Source: Xiphydria camelus
Lineage: Eukaryota; Arthropoda; Insecta; Hymenoptera; Xiphydriidae
Assembly (NCBI GenBank): GCA_963678675.1
Contig: OY783199.1
Span: forward strand, 13,300,709 to 13,364,708
Reading direction: 5' to 3'
DNA: 64,000 nucleotides
The translations under genes and the position numbers were made by a program. The notes beneath the pieces are model-generated. The model did no database searches. It saw nothing but the letters and a program-made list of their open reading frames with translations, and was not told the origin of the DNA. Below are positions 12,070-22,469 of the stretch, piece after piece. Every line of letters starts with the position of its first letter. Position 1 is the stretch's first letter.

Positions 12070-12919
12070 TCATTGAAAAAGTTCCGGGACATATTTTTTT
12101 ATGAAAGAAGAAAAGGGTTTAGAAAAAAGTTTTTATTTAGTTTTCAAAATAATCCCCGTTTCGTTTTACACAAATTTTGCTGCGCTCGTACAGCTGCTGG
12201 AACGATTTGGAGAACTTCTCTGGAATGGCTTTCAGAGCTTTGGTCACATTCATTTGAATCGCCTCAACGTCTTCAAAACGTTGTCCCTTCATCGCCATTT
12301 TTAATTTAGGAAATAAAAAAAGTTTAGCGAGTAGGGCGGGTGGTGAATCGTGGTAATCGACTTTTGGGCCAAAAATTGTGTGACGAGTATCGAGGAATGG
12401 GCTGGCGCATTGTCGTGAGAGAGGAACCAGTCACCACACTTTTTTTTCCCCCCGGAAACATCGTGCAAAATGTGGTGAACACTTCCTACACTGATGTTTA
12501 GTTCCTCTGACAACATTTCAACCCTAATTCGTCGAATACGAGACAGCGCGACGCACACACGTTTGACATTCTCATCGGTAGTCGAGGTCAAAGGACGCCC
12601 TTCTCGTGGATCGTCTTCCAGCGACTGTCGACCGTTCTTGAATCATCACCACAAGCGGTTATCAACAATTCGAATGTTTTCGAACTACTTTTTGAAACAA
12701 AACTTGATTGCCGCACGTTGCTCCATCGCGAAAATTGTGACACGACGACTAAAATACATCTACTTCGTACGAACGCAGCTGGCCACTAAATGAAATTACA
12801 GCGCCATAATCTCAACTATGGGTAACTAAGGAATGATACTAATCGTTCCGTCGTCGAATAACCGATAGCGCTAGTGGTAGATTTTATACAAAATTAGTTC
12901 CGGAACTTTTTGAATGAAC
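12070..12919 (-). mobile_element. mariner-like transposon with deleted transposase
   Basis: The ends are TTCATTGAAAAAGTTCCGGG and GTTCCGGAACTTTTTGAATG. On the minus strand the N-terminal part reads EGRPLTSTTDENVKRV and then the second helix-turn-helix LSEELNISVGSVHHIL. This is joined directly to the catalytic stretch WFLSHDNAPAHSS and HHPPYS, and finally to a C-terminal piece with FEDVEAIQMNVTKALKAIP (about 12300-12140). The first catalytic Asp block between the HTH and HDNAPAH is deleted, and several stops are present, so this is a dead internal-deletion copy. Its position splits the older P element. Confidence 0.85.
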
Positions 12920-13081
12920 TGTGTATTTCTGATTCTCTATAGTTATTTTTTTGATGTGTAAACATCTATGCTATGGCTCTGCGGTACGACCTTCCTGGGA
13001 AATTGAACGTCAGACGTAAGTCATGTAGATGTGACTGCGTCAGTGTGTGTGTGGCGCTACTGCGCATACTATTCGCGCAAG

Positions 13082-13710
13082 CTGGATTATCTCAACGGGA
13101 AAACATTTTAGAGAAAAATATTTAATACAAAACATTAAGGATTTTCCCTTGGCTACCCAGTGGTCGTATTGGATTTGACCTTGACCGTGACCTTTAAGGT
13201 AATATCAAATGCCTTCCTAAACCGTTCATCCGATTGCGATGAAACTTTGGGGAATGGTTGGACGCATGCCCGCGAAGGTTTCTGAGTTAGTAAATCTTAT
13301 ACAGGGTGTTCAAAAAGTACCGGTACGGATGATTATTATGCCTTCCTAAACCGTTCATCCTATTGCGATGAAACTTTGGGGAATGGTTGGACGTATGCCC
13401 GCGAAGGTTTCTGAGTTAGTAAATCTTATACAGGGTGTTCAAAAAGTCGAACTATACTTGACCTAAATTTGACCTCCGCTGACAATAAAGGTAACATGAA
13501 AAAAATGGTCAAGGACACATTTGAACGTGAAAAAAAATTAATTTGACCTTGATATAACCTTGAAGGTCATGGTCAAGGTCAAATCCAATATGACCATTGC
13601 GTAGCCCGGGAAAAATACTAAAAGTTTTGTATTAAAAATGTATTTAAACAATGGTGGACGGACAAAATCAATCCACAATCTACCCGTGCGAAGCCGGGAC
13701 GGGCTGCTAG
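13082..13710 (+). mobile_element. Helitron 3' fragment (plus strand)
   Basis: It ends with a GC hairpin (CCCGTGCGAAGCCGGGACGGG) and CTAG followed by T, the classic Helitron 3' terminus. Two copies of a 113-base module beginning GCCTTCCTAAACCGTTCATC lie upstream. The same module and terminus recur on the other strand at 20532-24007. The 5' TC end is missing here, and no helicase or Rep frame is seen. Confidence 0.7.
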
Positions 13711-15088
13711 TAAGTTATAAATCTAATATAATAATAATAAATATTTTATTATAGAAAAAATTTAACTTCTTTATGTCGAACTACGACGTCATATTCCCAA
13801 ATGAAACTCGGACCGCAGATAATTGTAAGATGTTTACACATCCTCCGTGAGTACAACGGCACTCACACCTTTTTTTAAAAACGTGTACCTATCCTTTAAT
13901 CTTTAGTGTTAATCAGTAGGTACCTACCTATATGACTAGTTCGTTAACAAAAATGTATTTTGTAGCTTGAGTATACAACATTACGTGAAAGAAATTGAAG
14001 ATGAGAAACAGAGAGCTAATTATTTCAAGAAGAGACTTCAGAACATAGTGAAAACTAGCATTAAACGAAAGAAGAAAATCATTGGCTTGAAGACAGTATT
14101 ACAAGACCTTAAAAAAATTTGAATTATCCACAAATGCATTGTCAGCTTTGCATAATTCTTGTGCAGGTGTACCATTAGCCTTTATGAAAAGAAAGGCTTT
14201 AAATAAGAAAACTCCTGGAAATGTCATACGTGCCGAGTAGCCGAAGGAATTAAAAGCTCTTGCAATTATGCTACAGTTTTATAGTAGTAAAGCTTACAAT
14301 TACGCGAGAGGACATTTGATTTGGCTCTACCAGCTCCTTCTACTATACGAGCTTGGCTGGCAAAAGTCGATTGCTCTCTAGGTTATTCAAAGCCTAGTTT
14401 AGATTCACTAAAAGTCCGAGCATCAGAATACTTAAAAAAATATAATAAGCAATTGTTATGTTCGTTAATATTAGATGAAATGGCAATAAAAAAAGAACTC
14501 ATTAGTGAAAAGTTTAGTATCAATATTTGGGATTATATTGATGTAGGGTCAGCTTGTCAGTTGTCTAATGATATGGAAACAGCAACGGAAGCACTGCACA
14601 GTGGTTCAGAGATAGGTCAAAAGTCCATAATATTCATAACTGCCTACATATTATTTATACCTGCCTACTTACTTACTATATGCCAAACATTGCAGAAATA
14701 TAAATGGTTTAATTTAAATTTAATTTTAAGTAGGTACTCATTTGAGCTTCGAAATACAATCATCGAGGGTCAGGTAATAAGGGTTATACAATGAGCGACC
14801 TTGTGCAAGTGATTTAACTATGAAGCTAATCTCGGCTACGTACAATTTTTGGTTTAAGTTATAGTTTAAAGCATGCCCTTAATTATTATATAACATTTTA
14901 CGTGCCCTTTTTGCAACATTTTAATTTATTGGACTTTTACGGTTTCATAATCTTATTGTTACGAAATCAGTTTTCTCTATTTAAAACAATTTGCTTGGTT
15001 TCAGGTACGTTATAGCTTTAGATTTAGACCACTCTACGTACATAATATATTACCAGTATAATACCTAAATCATTTTTAATTACACAGT

Positions 15089-15810
15089 CACACCAAAAAA
15101 AGTGGGGTATACCTTTGATGCGATATATGTTATCCGTAGTAATTTTGCCTCCTGATCGCGAATCAGGTGTCAAAATTTGGCCATCACATCACATTTTCTT
15201 TTAATCTCAAAAACCAGCCAGAGATCATGATTTTCAAAAAGTTAATGTATTTAAACAAAGTTCGGTAAAGGGGGGTTTTTTGGGTCGCTGATCACGAATC
15301 TGAAGTCGGATTTCAAAAATTCAAGATTGCGGATCCAATATGGCGGATGATATTTTCGAAAATCGACGGACGCATGCCAAATTTGGTATAGGATTTTTTT
15401 AAGTCGCTGATTACGAATATGAAGTTATATTTGCAAAAATTCAAAATTTTCGATAATCTCGTCCGCCATCTTGAATTTTTAAAATCTGACTTCAGATTTG
15501 TGATCAGCGACCCAAAAAAACTCCTATACCAAATTTGGCATGAGTCCGTCGATTTTCGAAAATCTCGTCCGCCATATTGGATCCATTTGGAAATTTTTGA
15601 ATTTCGACTTCAGATTCGTGATCAACGACGAAAAAAACCTCCTATACCGAATTTGGTTTAAGTCCATTAACTTTTTGAAAATCATGATCTCTGGCTTGTT
15701 TTTTGAGATTTAAAAAAAAATAATGTGATGGCCAAATGTTGACACCTGATTCATAATCAGGAGGCAAAATTACTACGGATAACATATATCGCATCAAAAG
15801 TATACCCCAC

Positions 15811-15819
<9 letters not shown>
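15089..15819. mobile_element. Foldback MITE
   Basis: The arms begin CACACCAAAAAAAGTGGGGT and end with the complement that grades into a GT repeat. The inner arm words GTTATCCGTAGTAATTTTGC and CGCCATATTGGATCC are paired as well, and the structure is almost fully palindromic. It lies in the degraded P element. Confidence 0.75.

Positions 15820-15846
<27 letters not shown>
15813..15846. repeat. (GT)n microsatellite
   Basis: About 17 GT dinucleotides in a row directly follow the right end of the foldback MITE. They probably expanded from the terminal GTGTG of that element. Confidence 0.9.
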
Positions 15847-15851
<5 letters not shown>

Positions 15852-16422
15852 AAGCTGCTTTTAACTTTTATTGTAAGCATTAGGGAAATGTGCTTTTTGT
15901 TAAATTATTTTTTCCAACTACTTTTCCTATTACCATCTCTGGAAAAAGTTCTTATAAGTATGTTTTTGAATTATTTTATATCATTTAAGATGAATGTTTC
16001 AGTTTTATATATTTTGTTATTATGTTTCATTTACGTTATCATAAAATAAATAATTGTTTACTTTTTGGTCTTTTATTTTAACAGCACATCTTTTTATAAT
16101 CAATACACAAATTTACATCGCACAAATCAGTTATGTGTAAGCCATTAATATACTTATGACCGCGTTTGCATAGACGTCGGACCACTGTGCACTGGTTCTC
16201 GTGGTAGTTGCTGTTAATGACAGTTTTAAATTACCAGTTGCATATTTTTTTTATTAATAAGCTATCTGGAGAGGAGAAAGCTAATATTATTCGGGAAGCT
16301 CTATGCCACCTATATAACACTGGTGTAATATTGTCAGTAACATGTGATGGCCCTCACATTCATTTTCGAATGATGACAGAGTTAGGATGCAATGTTACAG
16401 ATCCCCAACATTTTAAGACATA

Positions 16423-16620
16423 TGTTGGAATAATTTGTTTTTCACTCCACGAGATTGGTGCTCCTGACTCCCACTGTCACGCCGCCTAGGCGATAGAATC
16501 TTACTTACTTCTTCTTCGTTACCATTATGTAAAAGACACGTTTATTGTCAATAAAATATATATCCGCTTATTTCTCGTATATTCTTTGTAAAAGTAATTT
16601 GCGCCTCACTAATCCTGACA
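16423..16620 (+). repeat. Copia 5' LTR and adjacent PBS
   Basis: It starts TGTTGGAATAATT, the usual copia-type LTR start, and ends CCTGACA. Directly after it, 16621-16634 reads GATAATGGGCCCAG, matching the internal half-tRNA initiator-methionine priming site used by copia-type elements (ATGGGCCCAG is the core). There is no second LTR to compare, so the boundaries are inferred from these two landmarks. Confidence 0.65.
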
Positions 16621-17015
16621 GATAATGGGCCCAGGGAAATTATACGAGAAATAGTTTTGGTGAAAAGTTAAGTGCAAATGTGAGAAATCTCGAAACTTGA
16701 GAAGCCGACCATTGAGGTTATCCCCCTGCCTTTGTGCGATCGTGGAACATATAATCGATACAATGGAAAGCGAGTTGTCGAGAGTGACTAAGCTCATGAA
16801 CATTGAGAATTGGGGAATCTGGAAATTTCAGATAAGAGTTCTGCTCAATTCGCATGGAGCCTTAGGGACGGAACAAAAACCGGCAGACCTTGGCGTAGAG
16901 ACCGATGCAGGTGCACGAACTGAGCATACAAAAAAGCTGGAAAGATGGAACAAGAGCGATGCGACAGCACAAAAATTAATCGTCACAACCATCGGAGAAC
17001 AACCAACGCTTCATA

Positions 17016-18043
17016 CAGGGTGAGCCAAATGTATGGAAACGGTGGAATAACTTTCGAGGGAGACATTTTGAAGAAAAATGTTTCGAACAAAACATTTAGG
17101 ATTTTTCCCTGGCCATCCAATGGTGACCTTGAATCTGACCATGAACTTGACCTTGAAGGTCATTCCAAGGTCAAGGTCGCTTTTTTAAATGGGAACCCCT
17201 ATTTTTTATGGCGGATTTGGAAGGAGCGGAAAATTTTACGTCCGAATATGACCTTTGACCTTGACCTTGGATTCAAGGTAAAGGTCAACGATCAAATAGG
17301 AAAGTTTTAGGTTTTTTCCCTGGCCATCTAATGGTAACCATGAATCTGACCTTGACCTCGACCTTGAAGTTCATTCCAAGTTCAAGGTATCTTTTTTAAA
17401 TGGCAACCTACATTTTTTATGGTGTTAGCAACCGGCCACTTAAGGCAAGGTGACATGAGCACCCGGCCAATCAAGGCAAGGCGGTGTTAGTTCCCGGCCA
17501 CTGAAGGCAAGACGTTGTAAGTACCTGGCCACTTACGCAAGGTGGTGTTAGTACCCGACAACTTAATGCAAAGTGTTGCATGTGATCAATTAACTAAGGA
17601 GTCGTTACTAAAGACGGGTGTGGCTCACATCCAACTCAGTTATTTCCCAATCCAAATGTTATGTGAATGAAGTGAAATTTTATCTCGAACTTCAAGGTCT
17701 AGGTCAAGGTCAGATTCATGGTTACCATTAGATGGCCAGGGAAAAAACCTAAAACTTTCCTATTTGATAGTTGACCTTTACCTTGAATCCAAGGTCAAGG
17801 TCAAAGGTCATATTCGGACGTAAAATTTTCCGCTCCTTCCAAATCCGCCATAAAAAATAGGGGTTCCCATTTAAAAAAGCGACCTTGACCTTGGAATGAC
17901 CTTCAAGGTCGAGTTCGTGGTCAAATTCAAGGTCACCATTGGATGGCCAGGGAAAAATCCTAAATGTTTTGTTTGAAACATTTTTCTTCAAAATGTCTCC
18001 CTCGAAAGTTATTCCACCGTTTCCATACATTTGGCTCACCCTG
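17016..18043. mobile_element. Foldback MITE inside copia gag
   Basis: It is flanked by TA duplications (17014-17015, 18044-18045). The ends are CAGGGTGAGCCAAATGTATG and its complement. The arms (about 370 bases each) contain repeated AAGGTCAAGGTC words. The paired open frames 16945-17310 plus and 17749-18039 minus are the two arms read outward and are not genes. Confidence 0.85.
17421..17580 (+). repeat. Minisatellite in the MITE loop
   Basis: About four to five imperfect tandem units of 35-40 bases, each like GTTAGTACCCGGCCACTTAA followed by GGCAAGGTG. They form the loop of the foldback MITE that interrupts copia gag. Confidence 0.7.
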
Positions 18044-18248
18044 TATAATCAACTGCACGACGGCAGCGGAAAACTGCACAATTGCAAAAATTGCACACAG
18101 ATTGAAGCTTATGAGTGAGCAAATCTCAGATTCCATGATTATAACCAAAATCCTGATGATCTTGCCGGAGAGCTACAGGTATTTCATCAGCGCATGAGAG
18201 TCTGCGCCAGCAGGAGAGCGCACTCTGGAGAACCTGGAAGCGAGGCTC

Positions 18249-19523
18249 ATGACAGAGGAATCGAGATGTGCAACTCAAAAGGACAAAGCAGGGAACGCTT
18301 TATCGACTAACGCTCATCGTGGGAAGCCCGGACGAGGGCGTGGCGGTCGAGGTGGACTCGGCGGTCGAGGCGGACGCGGAGGTTCGTCGAATGAATCCCC
18401 TAGGCCAGGCAAATACTACGTATGCGGCGAGTTCGGACATTGGGTTCGCGCATGCTCGCAGCGGAAGAGAGATGACAATCATCGAGGTTCACCAGGGGCC
18501 AGTAATGCTTCGGAGAAAAAGCTATATGGTGAAAGCTTAGTGAGCGAGGCCTTAACCTCAAAAACTCCGCAAGCAGTGCGAGATGCAGGATGGTTTCTAG
18601 ATTCTGGAGCTAACGGCCATATGACCAATCGAAGGGACCGGTTCGCGATTTATGAAGCTTTCGAGTCCCCCGCTCCAATTCGCATTGGCGATGGAGGACT
18701 TATTGAAGCATATGAAAAAGGGAGCATCAACGTTATCATGTTCAATGGAGAAAACTGGAAAGAAAATCATCTAGTTGATGTCTTATATATGCCGAAATTA
18801 AGATACAACTTATTTCCAGTAGGAGCTGCTCTGGATAAAGGTCTTGAGATGCAGTTAACAAATACCACCTGCGAGTTAATAAAAAATGGCCGCATTATCG
18901 CGCCAGGAGTTCACCAAGGGAAAATGTACATAATGCAATTCGATATTGTCGAGTCGAAATGGCCGAGATGGAGAAACGATCCACCGCAAGCGTTCTTAAC
19001 TTCGTCGGATACACTGAGGAGCTGGCATGAGAAACTCGCACATCAGAACTTCCGGCATGTAAGGCAGATTCTCGATAGATTCCAAATACCAATAAAATGT
19101 GAGAGAAATCCGTTTTGCGAAGCATGTACTCTCGGGAAGATGCACAGACTTTCTTTCCTGGAGAATGATTCAAGGACGAAGAACATTGGAGAAATAATAC
19201 ATGCAGATCTCTTCGGACCTGTGCCAACCGAGTCGCTAGGCGGATCGAAATACTACCGTCTACTAAAAGATCATTATTCGCACTTCCAAACAGTGTACTT
19301 CATCGAAAATAAAGCAGAGACAACAAAATGCATTGAAAAATTTCTCAAGAAGGCCGAGAAACAATACCCCGCAGGAGTACGAGTCCTCCGCACGGATAAT
19401 GGACTGGAATTCATTAACAACGAGATGAAGAATCTAACGGACAATCTTGGCTTCAGACACCAGAGAACCGTAGCATATACACCAGAGCAGAATGGATCGG
19501 CGGAGAAAGATAATCGCACGCTG
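18249..19523 (+). pseudogene. Copia gag-pol fragment: zinc knuckle, protease, integrase
   Basis: The frame is open to 19622, but similarity ends at about 19523. In order: a Gly/Arg-rich stretch (residues 26-47), a CCHC knuckle in which the first Cys appears replaced (KYYVCGEFGHWVRAC, residues 55-69), an aspartic protease active site (WFLDSGANGH, Asp118), the GAG-pre-integrase zinc region (WHEKLAHQN and CEACTLGK), and the integrase core with its three acidic residues in HADLFGP, RTDNGLEF and QNGSAEKDNRTL. It then breaks off into unrelated sequence. Reverse transcriptase is missing. The fragment is unusually open for a truncated copy, which suggests it is not very old. Confidence 0.85.
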
Positions 19524-20058
19524 CACATACGTAGATTTCATAGATTTAGGCGGTCAAAAGCTATTTTTTTCGAACAAAAGAATGACAAATCCGCGTCTAC
19601 CGGTGCAAGGGCACATTACTGAATCAATTTCCAGTAGAAAAGTTCATATTAACATGTGTCAATGTGAATATATTATTTTGTCAATATTATTCGTGAGACT
19701 GTCCCCCGGGACGCCACTGGAACTCATAATTATCTTCTAGTTACTGCTAACTTAGCGTCTTATTACAATAAACAACAGTGCCAAATGTCAACAAAATCGG
19801 CACAAGGATCTTTGAGATATTATTAAAAAACCGATTTTAACATTGAAAATGTTTATGTTCCCGTATATGGGGGGACATTTCTAGGTTTTCGACGAGCCAG
19901 TTTAAGACGGATATGTCGCCCTCCCTACTCTAGCGCTCTCGTGCGTGCGCCACCGGAAAGCCCCCACTCTAGCGCTCTCAACCGTGTGTATGTAGTAGAC
20001 TGAGTGTGGGTACGGGTGATGGTACTATGTAGTGGTACGGGTGGTGAGCAGCTACGCG
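19524..20058. other. Repeat-derived spacer
   Basis: The copia similarity ends here. Bases around 19595-19650 (GCAAGGGCACATTACTGAAT and onward) are the reverse complement of about 24165-24225, so this is a dispersed repeat. The rest shows no gene. The frame continuing to 19622 is a read-through of the truncated pol. Confidence 0.5.
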
Positions 20059-20251
20059 GGACCACCCTATCTTATGTATTTTTTCGCGCTAATTCCGAAA
20101 CTGATAGATTTATTGAGGAAATCTCAAGCGAACACCGAGATATCGATGATTTTCCGAAAATCAGCGTTATTTTATATTTCCTTTGAGATATCGACCTAAT
20201 AACCGTGCTTTTCGGAATCAGCGTAAAAAAATACATCGGATAGGGTGGTCG
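20059..20251. mobile_element. Small foldback MITE
   Basis: GGGACCACCCTATC at the left is mirrored by GATAGGGTGGTC at the right. The arms also pair through TATGTATTTTTTCGCGCTAA and the ATTCCGAAA word. There is no coding potential. Confidence 0.65.
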
Positions 20252-20309
20252 AGAATCCAATTCCGAAGATTTTCATCGGATCGACTCAAAACTCCGTCCC
20301 CCACCAACC

Positions 20310-20460
20310 GGTCATTGCGCCACCGTCGCTGCCCTCCCCATTCCCCTTCCTCCCTGCCCCATTTTATCCCCCTTTCCTCCTTCACCTCCTTCGCCTCCTT
20401 CCTCTTTCCTGCCCCTCCTTCACCTTTCCTCACCACTCCTCCTCCGGGGGAGGAGGATAA
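20310..20460. repeat. Pyrimidine-rich tract
   Basis: An almost pure C/T stretch made of CCTTCCTCC-like words. The frames crossing it on both strands are low-complexity artefacts. Confidence 0.8.
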
Positions 20461-20531
20461 TTCGGAGCTGAAAATGATGACATGATTTACGATAGCGACG
20501 AGGATATTGAGTTTGAGGATTATATAGAAAA

Positions 20532-21438
20532 CTAGCAGCCCGTCCCGGCTTCGCACGGGTAGATTGTGGATTGATTTTGGCCGTCATTTGACGAATTTTT
20601 AGCAGATACCTACAGGTAGGGAGCCATGCTACGCTAAAAAACACATGTATTTCATTTAAATTGGAACGTAGATTTCTTTTATTAATTTATCTTAAGGCCA
20701 GCGAATAGACAATGTTTTTTATTTTTTTATTTGGAGTAATCAGCCGTACCGGGTAATCAGGGGAACACCCTGTATAAGATTTACTAACTCAGAAACTTCG
20801 CGGGCATGCGTCCAACCATTCCCCAAAGTTTCATCTCAATCGGATGAACGGTTTAGGAAGGCATAAGAGACATACAGACAGACAGACAGACATGACGGTC
20901 ATGGTCAAGGTCAAATCCAATATGACCATTGGGTAGCCATGGAAAAATTCTAAAAGTTTTGTATTAAACATTTTTCTCTAAAATGATTTCACGCTGAGAT
21001 AATCAACCGTACCGGGACTTTTTGAACACCATGTATAAGATCTACTAACTCAGAACCCTTCGCGAGCATGCGTCCAACCATTCCAAAAAGTTTCATCGCA
21101 ATCGGATGAACGGTTTAGGAAGGCATAAGAGATATACAGACAGACAGACCTTGAAGGTCATGATCAAGGTCAAATCCAATATGACCATTGGGTAGCCAGG
21201 GAAAAATCCTAAAAGTTTTGTATTAAACATTTTTCTCTATAATGATTTCCCGTTGTGTTAATCAGCCGTACCGGGACTTTTTGAACACCCTGTATAAGAT
21301 TTACTAACTCAGAAACCATCGAGGGCATGCGTCCAACCATTCCCCACAGTTTCATCGCAATCGGATGAACGGTTTAGGAAGGCATAAGAGACATACAGAC
21401 ATACAGACATACAGAAAAACATTCATTTTTATATATTA
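20532..21438 (-). mobile_element. Non-autonomous Helitron (minus strand)
   Basis: Read on the minus strand, it starts near 21438 with TATATAAAAATGAATG, runs through several TCTG-rich words and GCCTTCCTAAACCGTTCATC modules, and ends at 20532 with a GC hairpin and CTAG, flanked by T as Helitrons require. It has no rep/helicase frame. Three 113-base modules with the phrase TTGAACACCCTGTATAAGAT are spaced along it. Confidence 0.7.
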
Positions 21439-21883
21439 CAAGCCGGCTCTATCGAAAACAGTTTTCGACGCAATTAAACCAATCTACGAAGAGTTGAGCA
21501 GCGACGACCTTCTAAATCGATGCTTAGGTGGTTTTACGCAAAATAGCAATGAAAGTTTCAACGCAACGGTGTGGTCAATGTCCCCAAAATCTACGTCAAG
21601 CGGAAAAACCGTACTGGATATTGCTGGGAATCTTGCCGTGTGCACTTTCAACGATGGAATTTGTAGTATAATGCAAGTTATACGACAGTTGGACATGACA
21701 GTTGGAAGGAATTGCTACAATTTCTGCGTTGAGGCGGACGAACTCCGCGTCGATTTTTCGAACCGATCGCTGACTGAGGCTGCAAAAACAGCTCGAATTG
21801 CCGCAAAATCAGCCAGAAAAGAAGAAGAAGAACTCAACATTAACATAGAAGGCCAACTATACGGTGCAGGCATCGCGGATTAA
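21439..21883 (+). pseudogene. Mutator-like transposase C-terminal fragment
   Basis: The open frame enters from Helitron sequence. From about 21446 it reads PALSKTVFDAIKPIYEELSS, then RCLGGFTQNSNESFNATVWS, AVCTFNDG and an Ala/Lys-rich tail ending at TAA 21881-21883. The TQN-NESFN motif and its surroundings are typical of the C-terminal part of Mutator-like transposase proteins found in arthropods and cnidarians. Everything upstream (the catalytic core) is missing, because the fragment begins exactly at the Helitron 5' end. It is either the remains of a transposon invaded by the Helitron or a piece left between two Helitrons. Confidence 0.6.
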
Positions 21884-21949
21884 AGGTATACTATAATTTT
21901 CGACCGTAAAATGTTACTTAAAACTTTAAACGCGTTTTTCTCAGAACAC

Positions 21950-22330
21950 GAAATTTCAAATCGGGCGAACCGATAGCGGCTTTATCGATTGCCTTGCAAT
22001 TTTGAGGGTATCTTTATACCTATATAATCTAATAGACCACGTAGGGGTTTTTCGATAAGTTGTAAACTTTTTGTTTTATAAACGATTATGTATGAAATTC
22101 TTATGCGAAAACGTGAACTTTTCTTTTATATACTCACCATTTCTCGAAAAATCAATATTTTCAAAATCCCCTACGTGGTCTATTAGTTTATGATATATAT
22201 TAAAGAAAAATCTTTGGATTTTTGTTCTAGGTTCACGCTTGTGGGTACAGCCGGTTCGCCCGTTTTGGACCTCCACAAAAAATTCATCGTAGAAACCGGA
22301 CCCTGGAACGGCCATTTCTTAACCAAAAAT
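21950..22330. repeat. Inverted repeat downstream of the Mutator fragment
   Basis: AATCGGGCGAACCG (about 21957) is mirrored near 22249, and CTAATAGACCACGTAGGGG-type words near 22028 are mirrored near 22165-22190. It may be the terminal or subterminal repeat of the element that carried the transposase fragment. No clean ends are visible. Bases 22331-22470 show nothing. Confidence 0.5.
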
Positions 22331-22469
22331 TAAAAACAAAATATTTTTTAGTAGCTTTGAAGATACTTGATAAAGTACTTTATAAGAAAATTCTATAGCT
22401 TTTACACTACTCCTAAAAAAAAATGCACAAAATCGTCCTTCTTTCTTGACGCACATGGTGGCCTTACCC

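Larger units (their letters stand above)
10970..16422 (+). pseudogene. P-element (THAP9-type) transposase, degraded copy
   Basis: Exon 1 begins at ATG 10970 (MMPSCFVRGCKNS, the first two Cys of a THAP zinc finger). A GTATAAG donor at 11044 joins to exon 2 (11108-11383), which holds the FP, the Trp of REWLLAIGRD and CSEHF of the finger. A TAA at about 11219 interrupts it. A coiled-coil exon starts near 13966 and ends in a stop. The catalytic region follows at about 14230-14780 (ALPAPSTIRAWLAKVD, then SLILDEM with the first catalytic Asp) and 16258-16422 (EEKANIIREALCHLY, VTCDG with the second Asp). Frameshifts, stops and at least four inserted elements separate the parts, and a copia LTR cuts the 3' end. 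The C-terminal part with the catalytic Glu is missing. It clearly cannot encode a working protein. The family assignment rests on domain order and motifs and matches the better copy at 25731-28597. Confidence 0.8.
16763..18248 (+). pseudogene. Copia gag, interrupted
   Basis: The frame starts at ATG 16763 (MESELSRVTKLMNIENWGIW). The N-terminal part has the copia-type gag signature NIENWGIWKFQIRVLL, ends at about 17010 with a MITE, and resumes at about 18046-18248 with MSEQISDSMIITKILMILPE. A TGA at 18195-18197 stands where related proteins have Trp, so gag and pol are separated by an in-frame stop. The remainder (ESAPAGERTLENLEARL) runs straight into the downstream frame. The protein would have packaged the retrotransposon RNA, but it is inactive in this copy. 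Confidence 0.7.
16423..19523 (+). mobile_element. Ty1/copia LTR retrotransposon, 3' truncated
   Basis: A short 5' LTR (16423-16620) is followed by a primer-binding site, a gag remnant and the front part of pol. The element stops inside the integrase domain at about 19523, so reverse transcriptase, RNase H and the 3' LTR are absent. A 1-kb MITE (17016-18043) splits gag. The element inserted into the older P-type transposase sequence, whose similarity stops exactly where the LTR begins. Confidence 0.8.

Noticed and set aside
16945..18039. Two near-identical frames with FRIFPWPSNGDLE-like text
   Set aside because: Mirror arms of the MITE in copia gag.
20183..20556. Frames rich in Pro/Ser or Gly/Glu on either strand
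   Set aside because: Products of the pyrimidine-rich tract.
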